Source: Hyunsoonleella flava (GTDB lineage: Bacteria > Bacteroidota > Bacteroidia > Flavobacteriales > Flavobacteriaceae). From it: DNA of 64,000 bases. Below the pieces are notes generated by a model that had not been told where the DNA came from, ran no database searches, and worked only from the letters and a program-made list of their open reading frames with translations. The stretch is taken from the NCBI RefSeq assembly GCF_004310325.1, contig NZ_SIRT01000005.1:124001-188000 (forward strand), read 5' to 3'. Each line of letters begins with the position of its first letter. Position 1 is the stretch's first letter. The translations under genes were made by a program, and so were the position numbers. This document shows, in pieces, positions 8,963 through 18,492 of the stretch.

Positions 8963-11151
8963 GTCCGAAAAAAAACAACATAACTGATTTTTTTAAGGCA
9001 CTGCCCAAGAATATTTTCTCTGGATTTGTTGTTAGCCTTATCGCATTGCCTCTGGGTTTAGGTCTTGCTATGGCTAGTGATGCACCTCCTATAGCCGGCA
9101 TAATTGCTGCTATTGTTGGTGGTGTTGTAGTTTCAATTTTTGGTGGTAGTCATGTTACTATTTCTGGTCCTGGAAATGGCTTAGTAGGCGTTCTTTTGGT
9201 GGCTATATCTACTTTGGGTTTAGAAAGTGCATTTGCCGCAATTATTTGTTCAGGTGTCTTGATGATGTTGCTTGGATTCTTTAGAATGGGAAAACTTGCT
9301 GATTTTTTCCCTTCTTCTGCAATTCAAGGAATGCTGGCAGCAATTGGGCTCATCATTCTTGGGAAACAGTTTCATATTATGTTGGCGCATAAAATTAAGC
9401 GAGAAGATACTATAGATTATTTATATGAAATTCCGTTTTCCATAAATGATGCTATTCACTATGAGAACAAAGGCTTCATTTACGCCGCGCTTGCTGGTGT
9501 CATTAGTTTAACCATCATGTTGCTCTATTCAAAAATTAGAAATAAATATTTTCAGCTTATACCAGCGCCTATGTGGATTGTTATGCTTTCCATTGGCTTC
9601 AGTTATTATTTTGAAATGGTATTACATGAAGAAAATCCTATTTCATCACAATACATGATTTCTGGAATTCCTTCCATCCAAGAAATTATAGTAAATATGG
9701 AGACTCCCAATTTTAGCAAAGTAGGTTCGTTCTCATTTTGGTCTAGCGTTTTTGCCATAACGCTTATCGCCAGTATAGAGTCGTTATTAAGCATCAAAGC
9801 TGTTGATAAGCTTGATCCTGAAAAAAGACGTTCAAACGTAAATAGAGATTTAAAAGCTTTAGGATTTGCAACAATTGGCAGTGGGTTTTTAGGCGGACTT
9901 AACGTAGTTACTGTTATTGCGCGTAGTTCTGTAAACGTTAATAATGGCGCAAGTAATAGGTCTTCAAATTTTGCTCATGCTACATTTTTAGTGTTGTTTA
10001 TCGTGTTATTTAGCACCCAATTAACTCGAATTCCACTACCCGCTTTAATGGCAATATTAGTATATACTGGTTACAAATTAGCATCGCCAGAAGTTATCAG
10101 AAACATCAGTCGCATTGGCAAGGAGCAACTCATAATTTTCTTCGTTACCTTGCTTGTTACTCTTAAAGTTGGCTTGATAACTGGTATTGTTGCTGGCGTT
10201 ATTACTACTCAAATTATTCACTTGGTGTTAAATGGTAATATTTCACTATTTGTTAGAAATGTTTTAAAACCCAACGTTTTGATGTATCAAGAGGAAGATA
10301 ATGAAGGCTTTTATGTAAGTATCAAGCATTTTTGTAGCTTTTTGAATTATTACCGTTTGAAGGAAAAACTAGATGCTATCCCCGAAGACCATGACGTTAT
10401 TGTTGATTTTTCTCTTTGTGGTTTTGTTGACCATACTGTTATGGAAAACATGCACAACTATCAAGAGCTATTCAAAAAACGAGGAGGACATTTCGATGTT
10501 ATTGGGTTGGACATGCACGATACCGATTCTAAACACCCTTTTGCTTTGCGACGTATTTTGCCAGTACCAAAAATCATTCAAGACAACCTTACCCGCAGGC
10601 AAACTAATATGGAGGACTTGGCTAAAGACTATGAGTTGGAATATACACCTGAAAAAGAAAAAGACATTGAATTTCTTTATAGTTTTCATTTTTTCAATAC
10701 AAAAAACGTCAATCATATTTATAACAAATTGCTGCATCAAGATGGTATTATAAAACTCTTTGACATTGAGTTTTCTGAAGGTGAATTTATTGCCAAAGAG
10801 GTGGTGCGTTCTACCATGTTGTATATAAATTTAGAAACAACTATTCCAGAATTTACTTTGGACAGGGAAGGATTTTTAGAAAAAATATATGCTTTTGCTG
10901 GTTTTAGGGATATTCCTATTCAAAACCATTCCGATTTTTCTAATCGCTTTTATCTTTTAGGCGAAAATGAAGTTCAAATAAAGGAATTTTTTAATGATGA
11001 CATTACTCATTTTTTTGAAAGCAATCCCTACTATCATGTAGAATCAAATGGTAAAGCTTTATTAGTTTTTGGCAAAGAACGTTTAGCTAGCATAAAAGAA
11101 ATTAAAGCACTGTTTGATTTCGGTAAACGTTTACATCAAGTGATTTCATAA
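8959..11151 (+). CDS. SulP-family inorganic anion (sulfate/bicarbonate) transporter with long C-terminus
   Basis: A 730-residue SLC26/SulP transporter. About 10-12 membrane helices occupy residues 1-430, with family motifs such as VSLIALPLGLGLAMAS near the N-terminus and a SGPGNGLVG segment. The first part of the C-terminal region resembles a STAS domain (VIVDFSLCGFVDHTVMENM, about 475-500), but about 200 further residues follow without an obvious family match. Substrate is unknown; Na+-dependent bicarbonate uptake is plausible for SulP proteins next to Na+/H+ antiporters. It overlaps the upstream UspA gene by 4 nt. A second, shorter SulP gene lies at 35596-37251. Confidence 0.88.
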   Translation: MSPKKNNITDFFKALPKNIFSGFVVSLIALPLGLGLAMASDAPPIAGIIAAIVGGVVVSIFGGSHVTISGPGNGLVGVLLVAISTLGLESAFAAIICSGVLMMLLGFFRMGKLADFFPSSAIQGMLAAIGLIILGKQFHIMLAHKIKREDTIDYLYEIPFSINDAIHYENKGFIYAALAGVISLTIMLLYSKIRNKYFQLIPAPMWIVMLSIGFSYYFEMVLHEENPISSQYMISGIPSIQEIIVNMETPNFSKVGSFSFWSSVFAITLIASIESLLSIKAVDKLDPEKRRSNVNRDLKALGFATIGSGFLGGLNVVTVIARSSVNVNNGASNRSSNFAHATFLVLFIVLFSTQLTRIPLPALMAILVYTGYKLASPEVIRNISRIGKEQLIIFFVTLLVTLKVGLITGIVAGVITTQIIHLVLNGNISLFVRNVLKPNVLMYQEEDNEGFYVSIKHFCSFLNYYRLKEKLDAIPEDHDVIVDFSLCGFVDHTVMENMHNYQELFKKRGGHFDVIGLDMHDTDSKHPFALRRILPVPKIIQDNLTRRQTNMEDLAKDYELEYTPEKEKDIEFLYSFHFFNTKNVNHIYNKLLHQDGIIKLFDIEFSEGEFIAKEVVRSTMLYINLETTIPEFTLDREGFLEKIYAFAGFRDIPIQNHSDFSNRFYLLGENEVQIKEFFNDDITHFFESNPYYHVESNGKALLVFGKERLASIKEIKALFDFGKRLHQVIS

Positions 11152-11204
11152 TAAACTCTTAACATTATATAAGATTTTAGTCATATTTTGTAAATTCGTT
11201 CGCT

Positions 11205-12065
11205 ATGACTTTATACCCTATAAATTCAGGAAATTTTAAGCTAGATGGTGGTGCTATGTTTGGTGTTGTGCCAAAATCCCTTTGGAGTAGAACCAACCCT
11301 GCGGACGAAAATAATATGATAGATTTAACCGCTAGATGTCTGCTTATTGAAGATGGAAATCGCCTCATTTTAATAGATACTGGGATGGGCAATAAACAAT
11401 CTGATAAATTTTTTGGGTATTATTATATGTGGGGCAATGATAGTATTGATAGCTCCTTAGAAAAACACGGTTTCCATCGAGACGATATTACAGATGTGTT
11501 TTTGACGCATTTGCATTTTGACCATTGCGGTGGTGCTATTCAATGGAATAAGGACAGAACGGGCTATGAGCCAGCATTTAAAAACGCCGATTTTTGGAGC
11601 AATAAAGATCATTGGGATTGGGCTGTAAATCCAAATGCGCGTGAAAAGGCTTCTTTTTTAAAAGAAAATATTTTACCGATAGAGGAAAGTGGTCGTTTAA
11701 AATTTACCGATATTCCAAAAGGCGATATGCTTAAAAACTCAGCATTGGATTTTGATGTTTTTTTTGCCGACGGGCATACTGATAAACAGATGATTCCTAT
11801 GATTAATTATAAAGGCAAAACTATTTGCTTTATGGCCGATTTACTACCAACCGCAGGCCATTTACCTTTACCTTATGTTATGAGCTACGACATGCGCCCT
11901 TTATTAACTTTAAACGAAAAAGAGAAGTTTTTAAACATGGCTGCAGACAATGGCTTTTATTTATTTTTAGAACATGATGCTTATAACGAAGTTATAACAG
12001 TAAAACATACCGAAAAAGGCGTAAGATTGGATCAGGTCTTATCTGCCAATGAGGTGTTTAATTAA
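11205..12065 (+). CDS. Metallo-beta-lactamase-fold hydrolase
   Basis: A 286-residue MBL-fold protein. The zinc-binding HxHxDH motif appears as THLHFDHCGG, the downstream His/Asp ligands as FFADGHTDKQM and CFMADLLPTAGH, and the last His as FLEHDA. No signal peptide is seen. The family includes quorum-quenching lactonases and other ester hydrolases, so a specific substrate cannot be named. The gene lies 53 bp after the SulP stop and 23 bp before the S8 protease gene, so it may be read together with the latter. Confidence 0.85.
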   Translation: MTLYPINSGNFKLDGGAMFGVVPKSLWSRTNPADENNMIDLTARCLLIEDGNRLILIDTGMGNKQSDKFFGYYYMWGNDSIDSSLEKHGFHRDDITDVFLTHLHFDHCGGAIQWNKDRTGYEPAFKNADFWSNKDHWDWAVNPNAREKASFLKENILPIEESGRLKFTDIPKGDMLKNSALDFDVFFADGHTDKQMIPMINYKGKTICFMADLLPTAGHLPLPYVMSYDMRPLLTLNEKEKFLNMAADNGFYLFLEHDAYNEVITVKHTEKGVRLDQVLSANEVFN

Positions 12066-12088
12066 GAAGGACTAATTCAAATATAAAA

Positions 12089-13696
12089 ATGAGAACAATT
12101 AAACAATTAGCATTTATAGCAGTGCTATCAGCCCTATTGTCTGGGTGCGGAAGTACTGGGGCAATTCTATTAACCCCAGAGGAAAATATTGATGCCATTC
12201 CATTAAAGGTTTCAGATTTAACTGAAGCCGAAAAACAAAACTGGGGGCATTTAGACTTATTGGTAGATACTATTCCAGGAATGAGTGTTGATAAGGCTTA
12301 TACCGAAATCATCAAAAACAGAAAAGGAAAAAAAGTGATTGTTGCGGTGATTGATTCAGGCATTGATATTGACCATGAAGATTTAGATGCCAATATTTGG
12401 ACGAATAAAGACGAGAAACCCGGAAACGGAAAGGACGATGATAAAAACGGCTATATTGATGATGTGCATGGATGGAATTTTTTAGGAGACACTTATGATG
12501 AGCAATTAGAATTTGTTCGAATTTTAAGTAGTGGTAATAGCTCTCATCCTGACTATGCAAGAGCTCAAGTTGAATACCAAAAAATGTATGAAAAATATAC
12601 TGGCCTTAAGACACAGTATGACCAAATACACCAACAGGTTAAAAATGCTAATCAGACCCTGATTAAACATTTTGGTAAAAAGGACTATACACAAAAGGAG
12701 GTTGCGGCCATTAAAACAGAAAACCAAGAGCTAAACCAAGCAAAACAAATTGCTCAATTTATGTTTAGCAATGGCGCAGAATCAATGTCTGAAGTGGTTG
12801 AAGACATTGAAGCTTCTCTTAAAAGTATTACCGAACGTTTAAACATTCATTTGAATAAAAACCTTAAAGGCAGGAAAACAGGGGACGACCCAGACGATTT
12901 TAACCAAAAGTATTACGGTAATGGCAATGTAAAGCCTGCAAAAAAAGATGAAATTCATGGTACTCATGTGGCTGGTGTTATTGCTGCTGAACGCAATAAT
13001 GGTAAAGGAGTGAATGGTGTTGCCAATAATGTAGAAATTATGAGTATAAGAGCCGTACCAAATGGTGATGAATACGATAAAGATGTGGCACTTGCTATTC
13101 GCTATGCAGTTGATAACGGCGCTTCAATCATCAATGGTAGTTTTGGGAAAAGCTTTTCGCCTCATAGTGATTGGGTAAGAGACGCTATTGCTTATGCTGC
13201 TGAAAAAGATGTAGTATTTATTCATGCCGCGGGGAATGATAGTAAAAATGTTGATACAGAACCAAGTTTTCCAGACGACAACATCAATGGTAAAGAGATT
13301 TCTGACTCATATATACGTGTAGGAGCGCTCTCATGGAAATATGGCTCTAACTTATTAGCTACTTTTTCAAACTATGGAAAGCAAAATGTAGATATTTTTG
13401 CTCCAGGTTATCAAATTTATTCCCCTAAACCAAATAATGAGTATGACTATATAGACGGCACCTCTTTTGCTGCTCCTGCTGTTGCTGGTGTTGCAGCGTT
13501 AATACGTTCTTACTACCCTAAATTAAGCGCTGCACAGGTAAAGAAAATCATTTTAGATTCTGGATTGGATATTAAAACCAAAGTTATTGTTGGTGGTAAT
13601 TCAGAAAACATCAAACCATTTGCAGATGTGGTAAAATCTGGAAAAATTGTTAACGCCTATAACGCCTTAATTATGGCATCAAAAATGGCAAACTAA
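12089..13696 (+). CDS. S8 subtilisin-like serine protease, lipoprotein
   Basis: A 535-residue exported protease. The signal peptide ends in the lipobox LLSGC (C20), so it is anchored in the outer or inner membrane. The catalytic triad is D89 (VIDSGIDIDH), H293 (HGTHVAGVIAA) and S459 (GTSFAAPAVAG). About 200 residues separate Asp and His, longer than in classic subtilisins; the insert (about 140-285) is rich in Lys, Gln and Glu and looks helical. Function is extracytoplasmic proteolysis; substrate unknown. It is followed by a terminator at 13713-13747. Confidence 0.93.
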   Translation: MRTIKQLAFIAVLSALLSGCGSTGAILLTPEENIDAIPLKVSDLTEAEKQNWGHLDLLVDTIPGMSVDKAYTEIIKNRKGKKVIVAVIDSGIDIDHEDLDANIWTNKDEKPGNGKDDDKNGYIDDVHGWNFLGDTYDEQLEFVRILSSGNSSHPDYARAQVEYQKMYEKYTGLKTQYDQIHQQVKNANQTLIKHFGKKDYTQKEVAAIKTENQELNQAKQIAQFMFSNGAESMSEVVEDIEASLKSITERLNIHLNKNLKGRKTGDDPDDFNQKYYGNGNVKPAKKDEIHGTHVAGVIAAERNNGKGVNGVANNVEIMSIRAVPNGDEYDKDVALAIRYAVDNGASIINGSFGKSFSPHSDWVRDAIAYAAEKDVVFIHAAGNDSKNVDTEPSFPDDNINGKEISDSYIRVGALSWKYGSNLLATFSNYGKQNVDIFAPGYQIYSPKPNNEYDYIDGTSFAAPAVAGVAALIRSYYPKLSAAQVKKIILDSGLDIKTKVIVGGNSENIKPFADVVKSGKIVNAYNALIMASKMAN

Positions 13697-13712
13697 AAAT
13701 TATAAACCCTTT

Positions 13713-13747
13713 AAGGTTGCTTGTAAACTATTTTGAGCAACCTTTTT
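13713..13747 (+). terminator. Intrinsic terminator after the S8 protease gene
   Basis: AAGGTTGCT (13713-13721) pairs with AGCAACCTT (13736-13744), and the T run TTTTTT ends the structure. It overlaps a false upstream start of the next gene. Confidence 0.85.
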
Positions 13748-13761
13748 TAATTGGTCTATCT

Positions 13762-15603
13762 ATGAAAAGAATTCCGTTTTATACTCTTGTTTTTTTAGTA
13801 ATTGCATCATGTTCAGGAACAAAAGATGTAGTTAATGCTCCAACCGCTCCTGAAGCACCTAAACCTCCAATACCGTCATCACCGTCTACATCAGCATATT
13901 GGCAACAGCATGTGGATTACAAAATGGAGATAGATATGGATGTGAACACCTACCAATATAAAGGAAAACAGGAGTTGGTATACACCAATAATTCTCCTGA
14001 TGTACTTGATAAAGTGTTTTATCATTTATACTTCAATGCTTTTCAACCAGGAAGTGAAATGGATGTACGCTCCAGAACAATAGCGGACCCCGATTCAAGA
14101 GTTGGCGACAGAATCAGTAAGTTACAACCTGATGAAATTGGTTACATTAAAGTGAATTCTTTGAAACAAGATGGAACACCAATCAACTACGAAACCGTTG
14201 GCACTGTATTGGAAGTAGCTTTGGCAAAACCTATTAAACCGGGTGAAAGCGTATCGTTTACCATGGATTTTGATGCTCAGGTGCCTTTGCAAATTCGTCG
14301 TTCAGGCAGAAATAACAAAGAGGGCGTTGCCCTGTCGATGACGCAATGGTATCCTAAACTTGCTGAGTATGATTTTGAAGGTTGGCATGCCGACCCTTAT
14401 ATTGGACGTGAGTTTCACGGTGTTTGGGGAAATTTTGATGTGACATTAACCATTGGCAAAAACTATGTGGTTGGTGGTACGGGCTATCTACAAAGTGAAA
14501 AAGAAAGTGGAAATAAAAAAACATTGCATTTTAAAGCCCCAAACGTACACGACTTTACATGGGCAGCAGATCCTGACTATATTCACGACACAGCTCAAGT
14601 ACCTAATGGCCCTTTACTAAACTTTTATTACAAAAAAACCTTAGATAAAGACAAACTTGAAAACTGGAAGAAATTGCAGCCAAAAACTGTGGAATTAATG
14701 CAATACTTTAGCCAGAATATTGGAACATATCCTTATAAACAATATTCTATAATCCAAGGTGGTGATGGTGGAATGGAATATGCCATGTGTACCTTAATTA
14801 CTGGAAATCGCAGTTTTGGGAGTTTGGTTGGTGTAACGGCACACGAAATGGCGCACACTTGGTTTCAATTTTTGTTAGCCACTAACGAAGCAAAACACGA
14901 GTGGATGGATGAGGGCTTTACTAGCTATATTAGCCATTGGGCCATGAATGATATCTTTGATAGAAATAACCCAAATCCCTCTGCAAATTCTTATAAGAGC
15001 TATATTTATTTAGCAACTTCAGGAAAAGAGCAGCCTTTAACAACTCACGCAGACAGATATGAATACAATCAGTCCTACGGAATTTCAGCTTACAGTAAAG
15101 GTGACGTTTTTATGGCGCAATTGGGATATGTTATAGGCGATGGCAATCTTAAGAAAACCATTAAACAGTATTTTAAAGATTGGGCATTTAAACATCCAAC
15201 TCCTATGAATTTTATCCGCGTTGCGGAAAAAGTTTCGGGCTTGGAATTAGACTGGTACTTAATGGATTTTGCGCAAACTACAAACACTATTGATTATGCC
15301 GTAAAATCTGTTGCAAACAACAGTGTCACCTTAGAGCGCAAAGGCTTAATGCCAATGCCTATTGATTTAAAAATAGTGTATGATGATGGTTCTGACGAAA
15401 GTTTCTACATTCCTTTACAAATGATGCGTGGTGAAAAACCAACCTCAGCAACCATAATAAAAGATTGGGCTTGGGCGTATCCAACATACACATTTGAAGC
15501 CTCAAAAACTGTAAAATCTGTGCAGATTGACCCCAGCGGCTTTATGGCAGATGTGAATAAAACTGATAATACCTGGACAAAAGATGAAGAAAGAAGACCT
15601 TAA
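13762..15603 (+). CDS. M1-family zinc aminopeptidase, lipoprotein
   Basis: A gluzincin peptidase of the M1 family. I choose ATG 13762 because it starts a clean lipoprotein signal (MKRIPFYTLVFLVIASC, Cys17); an in-frame TTG at 13717 lies inside the preceding terminator. From this start the zinc site is H361-E362-x-x-H365, with the third ligand E384 in HEWMDEGF, the correct 18-residue spacing. The substrate-recognition GxMEN motif reads GGMEY here, as in several bacterial M1 relatives. It would trim peptides in the periplasm or at the surface. The following small gene overlaps its last 20 nt. Confidence 0.92.
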   Translation: MKRIPFYTLVFLVIASCSGTKDVVNAPTAPEAPKPPIPSSPSTSAYWQQHVDYKMEIDMDVNTYQYKGKQELVYTNNSPDVLDKVFYHLYFNAFQPGSEMDVRSRTIADPDSRVGDRISKLQPDEIGYIKVNSLKQDGTPINYETVGTVLEVALAKPIKPGESVSFTMDFDAQVPLQIRRSGRNNKEGVALSMTQWYPKLAEYDFEGWHADPYIGREFHGVWGNFDVTLTIGKNYVVGGTGYLQSEKESGNKKTLHFKAPNVHDFTWAADPDYIHDTAQVPNGPLLNFYYKKTLDKDKLENWKKLQPKTVELMQYFSQNIGTYPYKQYSIIQGGDGGMEYAMCTLITGNRSFGSLVGVTAHEMAHTWFQFLLATNEAKHEWMDEGFTSYISHWAMNDIFDRNNPNPSANSYKSYIYLATSGKEQPLTTHADRYEYNQSYGISAYSKGDVFMAQLGYVIGDGNLKKTIKQYFKDWAFKHPTPMNFIRVAEKVSGLELDWYLMDFAQTTNTIDYAVKSVANNSVTLERKGLMPMPIDLKIVYDDGSDESFYIPLQMMRGEKPTSATIIKDWAWAYPTYTFEASKTVKSVQIDPSGFMADVNKTDNTWTKDEERRP

Positions 15604-15838
15604 GGCGGTAAGTACCGAAGATTTAAAGAAAAAATACAAAACCTTTAAAATGGCATTTTATGTGTTGGCAGGAATTGTTGGTATTATGTTTGTAATAAGT
15701 TATTTCAATTGGCGAGAAGGTGGTTTTAATGCTACTGTGTTAATGCCTGTTTTTTTCATTCCAATGGTGTTGGTTAACTTTTTTAATGTTAGAAAAATTA
15801 AGCAAGAGTTGATAACTAGAAGTGATTTTAAAGGGTAA
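15584..15838 (+). CDS. Small two-helix membrane protein of unknown function
   Basis: An 84-residue protein with a charged N-terminus (MKKEDLKAVSTEDLKKK), two hydrophobic helices (about 24-44 and 52-68) and a basic tail. The ATG lies 20 nt inside the end of the M1 peptidase gene in another frame, so it is probably translated by coupling. I do not recognise the family. The clean charged/hydrophobic layout and the terminator behind it (15897-15934) support a real gene. Confidence 0.65.
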   Translation: MKKEDLKAVSTEDLKKKYKTFKMAFYVLAGIVGIMFVISYFNWREGGFNATVLMPVFFIPMVLVNFFNVRKIKQELITRSDFKG

Positions 15839-15896
15839 CGCTTGTTTATATAAAAAATCGCTACTTTATTAAATAAAAATAGTATTATAACTCAGC

Positions 15897-15934
15897 AAAA
15901 AGGCCGCTTCATCTAAAACAAAGTGGCTTTTTTT
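15897..15934. terminator. Terminator between convergent genes
   Basis: AAAAAGGCCGCTT (15897-15909) pairs with AAGTGGCTTTTTT (starting at 15921), using two G-T pairs; a T7 run follows. It ends the M1 peptidase unit and may also serve the convergent gene that stops at 15977. Confidence 0.75.
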
Positions 15935-15976
15935 ATGCTATAAAATCAAAAGAATAACTATGTTTAAAATCTCTTA

Positions 15977-16669
15977 TTAGCTCTCAGATTTTGGTAAATG
16001 AATGCCTTTCATAAGTATTAAAACACCCATAGCTATCAACCAAATTACCTTAACGTGAAATAGTGGTTTATAAATTTCGTAATTATCAGGAATACCCATA
16101 ACAATACCCATAGCGGCAAGCCCTAAAAGTACCGTAAACCAGCCCAACCATTTCGCTACAATATGCCACCTAATTAATCCGTAGCCTAATAAAACCAACC
16201 CAACACCAGAGAACACACGACCAAAACGAATAAAGCACGTTACATATTGATTGGTGTATAAAATATCATTTACAAATGCCTGAATTTCTGTAGCAGACTT
16301 TCCCATGGTTTGACCAACACCCCAAGCACCAAAATTATAAAAATATGCATTTGCAATAGCTAAAGTAAACGTACCAATAATGAGCATACCAGCTCCTGGT
16401 AATATAAGTACACGATAAGGCTTTCTTGCTGCTACAGCCACAAAAGCAAATAGAGCAATAGCCATGGTTACCCAACCAAAAATATGAATGCGATACATCC
16501 AAATCCAAGTCCAAACACTTTCGCCAATAGCCTCAAAATCGGAAGCAACGATGTATTCACCAATATGATGAGGCGAGAGCGCCCATCCCAACCATAGCAA
16601 TAAAGCTGCTATAACAAATGCCCAACCTGTAAATTTAGTTTCGAAATCTTTTTTCATGATATTCATCAT
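15977..16669 (-). CDS. Polytopic membrane protein of unknown function
   Basis: A 230-residue protein with about six hydrophobic helices (near residues 14-30, 60-82, 88-108, 138-160, 170-190 and 205-220). Three Met codons occur in the first five residues; the start at 16669 is the longest option. It is divergent from the sulfite-oxidase-like gene, with a 128-bp shared upstream region. Its location suggests a role beside that redox enzyme, but I recognise no family and no heme- or metal-binding motif beyond scattered His. Confidence 0.7.
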   Translation of the reverse strand: MMNIMKKDFETKFTGWAFVIAALLLWLGWALSPHHIGEYIVASDFEAIGESVWTWIWMYRIHIFGWVTMAIALFAFVAVAARKPYRVLILPGAGMLIIGTFTLAIANAYFYNFGAWGVGQTMGKSATEIQAFVNDILYTNQYVTCFIRFGRVFSGVGLVLLGYGLIRWHIVAKWLGWFTVLLGLAAMGIVMGIPDNYEIYKPLFHVKVIWLIAMGVLILMKGIHLPKSES

Positions 16670-16797
16670 TGTTAATTTTTAGGAAATAATGCAATTTAGC
16701 CTTAAACTCAACTTTTTAATGTAACATAAGTTACATATAAAGAAGCTTAGATACTATAACTTAGGAAGTTGGTTACATAAACTATAAATTAAATATT

Positions 16798-18018
16798 TTG
16801 AAAAGAAGAGATTTTGTAAAAAAAGCAACCTTAAGTTCATTTGCCACTTTAATAGGAACAGAACTTGTTTTTGGGTCTAAAATGCTTAATGGTTACACCC
16901 CTTTGGCATTACAAGATCCTGATCCTTTTAAACTATTTAATAAACACAAAGACATGGTAGTTCTCAACGATAAACCATGGAATATTGAAGCACAAGCACA
17001 CTTGCTAGATGATAAAATTACACCTAATTCGTGTATGTTCATTAGAAATAATGGACTAGTGCCAGAAGACATTGATCCTAATACGTGGACACTAACCATT
17101 GATGGCGAATCGGTCAAAACCAAAAAAACATACACACTGTCGGATTTAAAATCTAAATTTCAACAACATACCTATCAATTAACATTAGAATGCGGTGGCA
17201 ATGGTAGAGCTGAATTTGATCCACCAGCAAAAGGAAACCAATGGACTATAGGCGCTGTACATTGTGCCTCTTGGACCGGTGTGCGCTTACGCGACGTTTT
17301 AGAAAATGCTGGTATTAAAAGTAATGCTGTTTATATTGGTTATCATGCTGTAGATAAACACCTTAGTATGGATCCAAACAAAGAACCTATTTCCAGAGGT
17401 TGCCCAATGACTAAAGCTTTACAAGATGAAACGCTTTTAGCTTTTAAAATGAATGGTGAAGATATTCCCCTGGTTCACGGGTACCCTTTGCGTTTAGTTG
17501 CAGGTGGTTGGCCGGCTTCGGTTTCTGGCAAGTGGATAAATAGAATTAGTATTCGTGATAAAGTACACGACGGTACAAAAATGACTGGTACAGCTTATCG
17601 GGTACCATGTAAACCTGTTGCACCAGGAGAAAAAGTGAAAGATGAAGACATGTGCATTATAGAGTCTATGCCTGTAAAATCACTAATTACATACCCTAAA
17701 ACTGGAGCCATGATAAAAAATGGAAAATCTTTAACTATTAGAGGTCATGCATGGGCAGGAGAATTGGAAGTTGCTAAAATGGAGTATTCTATAGATTTTG
17801 GTTCTACTTGGAACACATGTCCTTTAGAAAAACCAGAAAATCGTTTAGCATGGCAACATTTTTCGGCGAAAATAGATTTTCCAAAACCTGGTTATTATGA
17901 GGTTTGGGCAAGAGCAACAGACACCAATGGTATAGCCCAACCTATGCTTTTACCTGGTTGGAATCCAAAAGGATATTTAAATAATGCCTGCCATAGAATT
18001 GCAGTAAAAGTTACATAA
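16798..18018 (+). CDS. Sulfite-oxidase-like molybdopterin oxidoreductase, Tat-exported
   Basis: A 406-residue member of the sulfite oxidase family. The N-terminus (KRRDFVKKATLSS) is a twin-arginine signal, so the folded enzyme with its molybdenum cofactor would be exported to the periplasm. The Mo-ligating cysteine is C132 in LECGGNGR. The cofactor domain (about 60-270) is followed by the Mo-co dimerisation domain (about 285-405). The start is TTG at 16798; no ATG or GTG gives a complete signal. It abuts a c-type cytochrome gene (TAA directly followed by ATG), the SorA/SorB arrangement of sulfite dehydrogenases, so sulfite to sulfate with cytochrome as acceptor is the likely reaction. Confidence 0.85.
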   Translation: MKRRDFVKKATLSSFATLIGTELVFGSKMLNGYTPLALQDPDPFKLFNKHKDMVVLNDKPWNIEAQAHLLDDKITPNSCMFIRNNGLVPEDIDPNTWTLTIDGESVKTKKTYTLSDLKSKFQQHTYQLTLECGGNGRAEFDPPAKGNQWTIGAVHCASWTGVRLRDVLENAGIKSNAVYIGYHAVDKHLSMDPNKEPISRGCPMTKALQDETLLAFKMNGEDIPLVHGYPLRLVAGGWPASVSGKWINRISIRDKVHDGTKMTGTAYRVPCKPVAPGEKVKDEDMCIIESMPVKSLITYPKTGAMIKNGKSLTIRGHAWAGELEVAKMEYSIDFGSTWNTCPLEKPENRLAWQHFSAKIDFPKPGYYEVWARATDTNGIAQPMLLPGWNPKGYLNNACHRIAVKVT

Positions 18019-18492
18019 ATGAGTAAAGAAGAAGCTTTTAGGGCACAAGTTAAAAAAGTGTATCGTCTATTGATGCTGCTTTTAGCTTTGTTCATAATTT
18101 CTGGAGGTGGATTGATGTATTACATGGTAAATCCTGATGCCTTAGATTTTATGTCTAAAACTGAAACGGTTGCTTTTGCGCCTATTGAAGTTGATGAGGA
18201 TAGAATTGAAAATGGAATTCATGTAAGAACTGGGTTGATTGATGCTGAAGGCTTAATGACTGTTGTTAATAATTGTACTAATTGTCACTCTTCAAAATTA
18301 GTGACACAAAATAGAATGAATGCCGAACGTTGGAATGCAACAATAAAGTGGATGCAAGAAACCCAAAACTTATGGGATTTAGGAAGAAATCAAGAGGTTA
18401 TTGTTAATTATTTAGTTACCAACTATCCACCAAAAGCAAAGGGGCGTCGAATGGTTTTATCAGATATTGATTGGTATGAATTGGAGGATTAA
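18019..18492 (+). CDS. Membrane-anchored monoheme cytochrome c (SorB-like)
   Basis: A 157-residue protein with one N-terminal membrane helix (about 16-37) and a periplasmic domain holding a single heme c motif, C86-T-N-C89-H90. A distal Met (about M145, in GRRM) could be the sixth ligand. It starts immediately after the molybdoenzyme stop, so the two are coupled, and it probably takes electrons from sulfite oxidation to the respiratory chain. A second frame overlapping its last 17 nt starts a lipoprotein signal peptide at 18476 (see the rhodanese entry). Confidence 0.82.
   Translation: MSKEEAFRAQVKKVYRLLMLLLALFIISGGGLMYYMVNPDALDFMSKTETVAFAPIEVDEDRIENGIHVRTGLIDAEGLMTVVNNCTNCHSSKLVTQNRMNAERWNATIKWMQETQNLWDLGRNQEVIVNYLVTNYPPKAKGRRMVLSDIDWYELED

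Noticed and set aside
13717-13761. Upstream extension of the M1 peptidase.
   Set aside because: It starts with TTG inside a terminator stem and would bury the lipoprotein signal; ATG 13762 is much better.
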